Below are positions 61,401 to 64,000 of a stretch of DNA of 64,000 nucleotides, piece after piece (position 1 is the stretch's first letter; each line of letters opens with the position of its first letter). Source of the stretch: Acanthaster planci. Taxonomy: Eukaryota; Echinodermata; Asteroidea; Valvatida; Acanthasteridae. A program made the translations under genes and the position numbers. The stretch is from positions 481,439 through 545,438 of the forward strand of contig NW_019091361.1 in NCBI RefSeq assembly GCF_001949145.1. Direction: 5' to 3'. Below the pieces are notes generated by a model that had not been told where the DNA came from, did not search any database, and saw nothing but the letters and a program-made list of their open reading frames with translations.

Positions 61401-64000
61401 TATTTGATCCTGTCCAATTAAAGAAAGGTTTTGTACGGCTACAGTCTGTCACCACAGTGTATTAATGGTAGAATCAAAGCCACAGCCACAACATACCTTA
61501 TTTGGGTATCATCTTAGGCTTGACTCAGTCATTTGTTTAATCACTAATCACAGTAAGGCAAACATGGTTATGTCTCATTACTTCCGTGTCCACATCTTTT
61601 ATTTTTTTTTTCTGTTGCAGTGCTCTGTGGTTACACTGTCAGCTGCTTCCAAACGACAGGCGATTGACGGCTGTGGGTTGTCAGAATGGCTATGTCAGAT
61701 TGTCACTGGTATCCTACCAAGCAGAGTGTAAGTTTGTAACTGAGTATGAGAGAACCAGGCCAAAAGGTTAAAACTTGAGTAGAATTGTAGAATTGAAACC
61801 GGATAACTTGTTATTGACTTGTTACAACTCTGAAAATTGCAAAGCCAATGGTACTTATGAATATTTGTAATTTATACTGTCTCTGGTTACTTAGTTTGGG
61901 GTTCAGGAATAGATACCTTGGACTGGTATGTCATATATGGTATCCAGAGATATGAGTAGGACTGTCAATTATTGAAATGTTCCATAAAGTTCTGTGGTGC
62001 AGAACCTTGAGAAAAAAACAAAGAAGGAAATGTTTAAGTGTATTGTCACCTGGACTGTGGCATTGGTGGTGTGACATTACAGGATGACTAGCACACTGCA
62101 TGGAGGGTGGTGTGTGGAGAGATTTGTTTATTGTGAGTGGACTGCTTGTTATTGACAAAGAAAATGACAGATGTTAAAAATCAGTATCTCACTATCAAAA
62201 GCAATATGTCTTGATGTTTTGCATATCACATTTCAACATATCAACAGATTCTGAATGCACTTTACACTTTCTTCTCCCTACTCCATTTGCCCATACACTG
62301 TTCTTAAACCATTTTCAGCTCTGTGGGGGTATACAATTTGAGCAAGCTTTTTTCAAAACAAAAAACAACCACAGAGTCACATTCCTACGCCTGGGTGGAG
62401 AGGGCATTTAGGGATAAAGTGACTTTCTTTAGACCAAAACACTAGCGGCTGGATTCGAACCCCAGACCTTATGATTGGGAATTACTTACCCTAAGTGTCA
62501 GGCCCCATGATACATGGCACCTGTTTGTGCTGTTAGATGAATAAACTCATCAGCCATGCTTCATGGTGTGTGAACTACCCACATATGGAGCGCTGGTGAG
62601 ATCAGTTTGCCAGGATTATTCAAAGCTCTGTTGTTCTTATTGTGAAGATGCCCAGGATCATGGTTTCTGTTTTGTGACATCTTCAGATGCAGAAGTCTTG
62701 CAGACTTGGGATGTGCAACATGACAGTGCTATTACCTGTGTCAAACTCTTCAAGACGCACACTCCAGTCAAGAAGCCCTCATTTCTGCCTCCAGGAGATG
62801 AAGAAGGAGATGTGAATCAGAGCCCTGGGATGGAGGAATGGCACTTGCTGGTGACTAGTGCATTAGAAGTGGCTGTAGTATACAGGTGCATGCTGGGAAT
62901 ATGGGGGGAATATAGTTACCATGGCTACATTCATAGCATAATACGTATGCCAGTCTGGGTCTTGGGATATACATGTACCTCCTGTATAGACTGATTTGGC
63001 AATTAGAATGAGTAGCCATTACTATGATGGCACCTTGCTTGCAGATGGTACACAGAGTTACTTGCCACTTTAACCTATTTGATTTGCCTAAATGCAAGTT
63101 CAGGTACATGTACATGAGTGTACGATGCCACTGTAATGATGATTTCTTCCCAGATTAGTCTATGACTTTATTGTTGAAGGTATGTTAGAATGGCATGTTG
63201 TGCTACAGAATATGGCCCAGATTTGAGTATGGTGTAGTTGGAATCGCTAGAGTGACACCTTTTGTCTTTTTTGGCACAAGAACCCTCATTAGTGACAGAG
63301 ATAGAGTGGGTAGACATTTGAGTAGCAGTAGCTGGGGATGTGTCAGGGCAGTCATGACCAAGAATTATTTGGTTGTTTCTTGTCCATGAGTTTCTCTGCC
63401 AACTTTACTTGAACAGTGACTGTAATGAAATACTCTAATCCTCACAACAATTAAAGAGAAACAATCGGAATCAATTCTTGGTTATAAGAGAACCAAAAAT
63501 TCACCTTGTTGTGTGCTTATTGTCCTAGTCAAGACACTGTGGGTGTGGGTGTATGAACCAAAATGCACCTTGCTGTGTGCTTAGTGTCCTAGTCAAGACT
63601 CTTTGGGTGTGGGTGTATGAACCAAAATGCACCTTGCTGTGTGCTTAGTGTCCTAGTCAAGACACTGTGGGTGTGGGTGTATGAACCAAAATGCACCTTG
63701 TTGTGTACTTAGTGTCCTAGTCAAGACACTGTGGGTGTGGGTGTATGAACCAAAATGCACCTTGCTGTGTGCTTAGTGACCTAGTCAAGACACTTTGGTT
63801 GTGGGTGTCTGACCCAAAATGCACCTTGCTGTGTGTTTAGTGTCCTAGTCAAGACACTGTGGGTGTGGGTGTATGAACCAAAATGCACCTTGCTGTGTGC
63901 TTAGTGACCTAGTCAAGACACTTTGGTTGTGGGTGTCTGACCCAAAATGCACCTTGTTGTGTGTTTAGTGACCTAGTCAAGACTCTTTGGGTGTGGGTGT
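55215..64000 (+). CDS. KPTN: Kaptin, KICSTOR complex subunit (9 exons assigned, 3' end outside window)
   Basis: Exons: 55215-55428, 56711-56793, 57012-57099, 57884-57944, 58331-58406, 61074-61150, 61621-61727, 62687-62885 and, less surely, 63154-63179. Frame is kept throughout and gives about 310 aa of the roughly 430-440 usual. Blocks that match human kaptin: SNQSNVYGL; LKPVAREVQFIYN; GLVVGITFTK; FNIYYPWEKDADFNLD; LCHTE; DTVFLLTGGDSKIHLYKE; EHPIEDLFPEF; RRLTAVGCQNGYVRLS; EVLQTWDVQHDSAIT; HLLVTSALEVAVVYR. The family forms a beta-propeller and, with ITFG2, KICS2 and SZT2, holds GATOR1 at lysosomes to restrain mTORC1 when amino acids are low. It has also been described as actin-associated. The start has A at -3. 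The last part (VTDVD-type repeat region in human) is not in the window. Confidence 0.93.
56095..56225. repeat. Direct repeat of about 68 bp, two copies
   Basis: TCCAAATTAAATTTCAACAG with GGGGAATTTAAT(A/T)GCT and CACAAGG occurs at 56095 and again at 56163, with several substitutions. It is in KPTN intron 1. Confidence 0.7.
56711..56793 (+). CDS. KPTN: KPTN exon 2
   Basis: 83 bases, with acceptor TTTTTTGTAG and donor GTCAGA. DDAELESISAFTKQPESTGL then VVGITFTK matches the human DAEIVSID...GLVVGITFIK block. Confidence 0.92.
57012..57099 (+). CDS. KPTN: KPTN exon 3
   Basis: 88 bases, with acceptor TTGTCTCAG and donor GTAAGC. DDGSDSPSHYFNIYYPWEKD then ADFNLD matches human [25 protein letters not shown]. 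Confidence 0.93.
57246..57625. mobile_element. Long-armed foldback element in KPTN intron 3
   Basis: The left arm from AAAGAGCACCTCTAAGGAAA to AGAAGCATCCAAATCGAA (about 57246-57321) is complemented at 57545-57625. A second inner pair, GTGGATAAACCCTTGTGCAT against the complement of ATGCACAAGGGCTTATCC, brings the arms close to a small centre. Nearly the entire 380 bp can fold. Non-coding. Confidence 0.7.
57884..57944 (+). CDS. KPTN: KPTN exon 4
   Basis: 61 bases, with acceptor ATTTTGCAG and donor GTAAGT. QLWNNIEHLLDFIPYYLCHT-E matches human LNLELQYTPFQLCHAE in spacing and in the LCH(A/T)E end. Confidence 0.88.
58331..58406 (+). CDS. KPTN: KPTN exon 5
   Basis: 76 bases, with acceptor TTTCCTTTAAG and donor GTAGGT. 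RDTVFLLTGGDSKIHLYKE is almost the same as human ETVFLLSGNDPAIHLYKE, a propeller blade. Confidence 0.94.
58425..59479. other. KPTN intron 5, left part
   Basis: No exon or clear element is recognised in this stretch on either strand. The DNA is AT-rich. Confidence 0.35.
60087..60216 (-). CDS. Unassigned exon-like frame, antisense in KPTN intron 5
   Basis: On the minus strand an acceptor-like TTATTTTCAG is followed by a 42-codon open frame ending in TGA: PCSLTQIRDTAIQGLGFDVK, then DNAVELVERQVLKHTVQKQYEL-type sequence in two blocks. The composition (amphipathic, charged, few low-complexity runs) looks protein-coding, and an AATAAA lies downstream on the same strand near 59500. I do not recognise the family. 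No upstream exon could be joined to it; candidates near 60.73-60.8 kb (acceptor TTATTCCAG) do not hold frame. It could be the last exon of a nested gene, or a relic of a pseudogene or transposon. Confidence 0.35.
61074..61150 (+). CDS. KPTN: KPTN exon 6
   Basis: 77 bases, with acceptor TTGTTGAAAG and donor GTAAGT. SSSRFSEHPIEDLFPEFEDL matches human HQFEEQPVENLFPELTNL. Confidence 0.93.
61621..61727 (+). CDS. KPTN: KPTN exon 7
   Basis: 107 bases, with a strong acceptor (T-run, then CTGTTGCAG) and donor GTAAGT. ALWLHCQLLPNDRRLTAVGC then QNGYVRLSLV matches human [20 protein letters not shown], then CQSGYVRVAHV. Confidence 0.94.
62330..62510 (-). repeat. tRNA-derived SINE, antisense in KPTN intron 7
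   Basis: The minus strand carries a perfect B box GGGGTTCGAATCC, then GTCACTTTATCCCTAAATGC and CCACCCAGGCGTA, the same order of body motifs as the SINE at 3.0 kb. Boundaries are approximate. Confidence 0.6.
62687..62885 (+). CDS. KPTN: KPTN exon 8
   Basis: 199 bases, with acceptor GACATCTTCAG and donor GTGCAT. EVLQTWDVQHDSAITCVKLF matches human [20 protein letters not shown]. An acidic, Pro-rich insert follows, then EEWHLLVTSALEVAVVY (human DEYSVLVASMLEPAVVY). Confidence 0.93.
63154..63179 (+). CDS. KPTN: KPTN exon 9 (26-nt microexon, tentative)
   Basis: Acceptor TTTCTTCCCAG, then 26 bases to donor GTATGT. In the carried frame it reads RLVYDFIVEG, which sits where human has RDLLNRGLED. The splice sites are good, but the size and modest similarity leave it uncertain. 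Confidence 0.5.
63180..63490 (+). other. KPTN intron sequence before the terminal minisatellite
   Basis: No exon matching the remaining kaptin sequence is visible here. The C-terminal exons must lie beyond the window if the gene is intact. Confidence 0.5.
63495..64000. repeat. 64-bp minisatellite, about 8 copies, running off the window
   Basis: The unit contains CACCTTG(C/T)TGTGTGCTTAGT, CCTAGTCAAGAC(A/T)CT and GGGTGTGGGTGTATGAACC, in all about 64 bases. Variants alternate (ACTGTGGG against ACTTTGGT; TATGAACC against TCTGACCC), showing higher-order structure. It is in a KPTN intron and continues past the edge. Confidence 0.92.

Noticed and set aside
63495-64000. Regular repeats with a CRISPR-like look
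   Set aside because: The units are contiguous and the whole 64 bases repeat, with no unique spacers, in an animal intron. It is a minisatellite.

Overview
This window is animal nuclear DNA. Genes are split by GT/AG introns of hundreds of bases to 14 kb, intergenic DNA is AT-rich, and repeats are dense. Three complete or nearly complete conserved protein genes can be read, all from metazoan families. The palindromic motif ACATGTAC/TACCGGTACATG recurs throughout introns, and tRNA-derived SINEs and many small inverted-repeat transposons are present. My inference is a marine invertebrate, perhaps an invertebrate deuterostome such as amphioxus, an echinoderm or a hemichordate. The sequence alone does not fix the species.

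Layout. (1) Positions 1-1649 are upstream DNA and the probable promoter of the first gene. (2) Positions 1650-42126, + strand, hold spastin (SPAST) in 14 coding exons over 40.5 kb: an N-terminal membrane hairpin, MIT domain, low-complexity linker and full AAA ATPase. Its introns carry SINEs, foldback elements, a broken transposon-type coding fragment with a triplicated 87-bp unit, a duplicated 0.9-kb block around a 25-N gap, a hAT-like element holding two nested MITEs, and (intron 13) a TTAA-flanked element holding a Tigger/pogo-like element. (3) Positions 42127-48406 separate two convergent genes and hold another TTAA-type element and a tRNA-like SINE fragment. (4) Positions 48407-54677, - strand, hold PNO1 in 6 exons (258 aa); a 260-N gap lies in its intron 2. 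(5) Positions 54678-55214 form a 537-bp head-to-head promoter interval that contains a MITE. (6) From 55215 to beyond the window end, + strand, lies KPTN (kaptin). Nine exons are assigned and the 3' part is missing. One unassigned exon-like reading frame lies antisense in KPTN intron 5. The window ends in a 64-bp minisatellite.

Functions. Spastin severs microtubules and acts in ESCRT-linked membrane remodelling. PNO1 is a KH-domain assembly factor of the small ribosomal subunit. Kaptin is a subunit of KICSTOR, which places GATOR1 on lysosomes to control mTORC1. The three are not one pathway. The only likely regulatory link is the shared divergent promoter of PNO1 and KPTN. All exon boundaries come from reading splice sites and frame by eye. 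One SPAST junction (exon 5 to 6) does not keep frame with the best-looking donor and is flagged.
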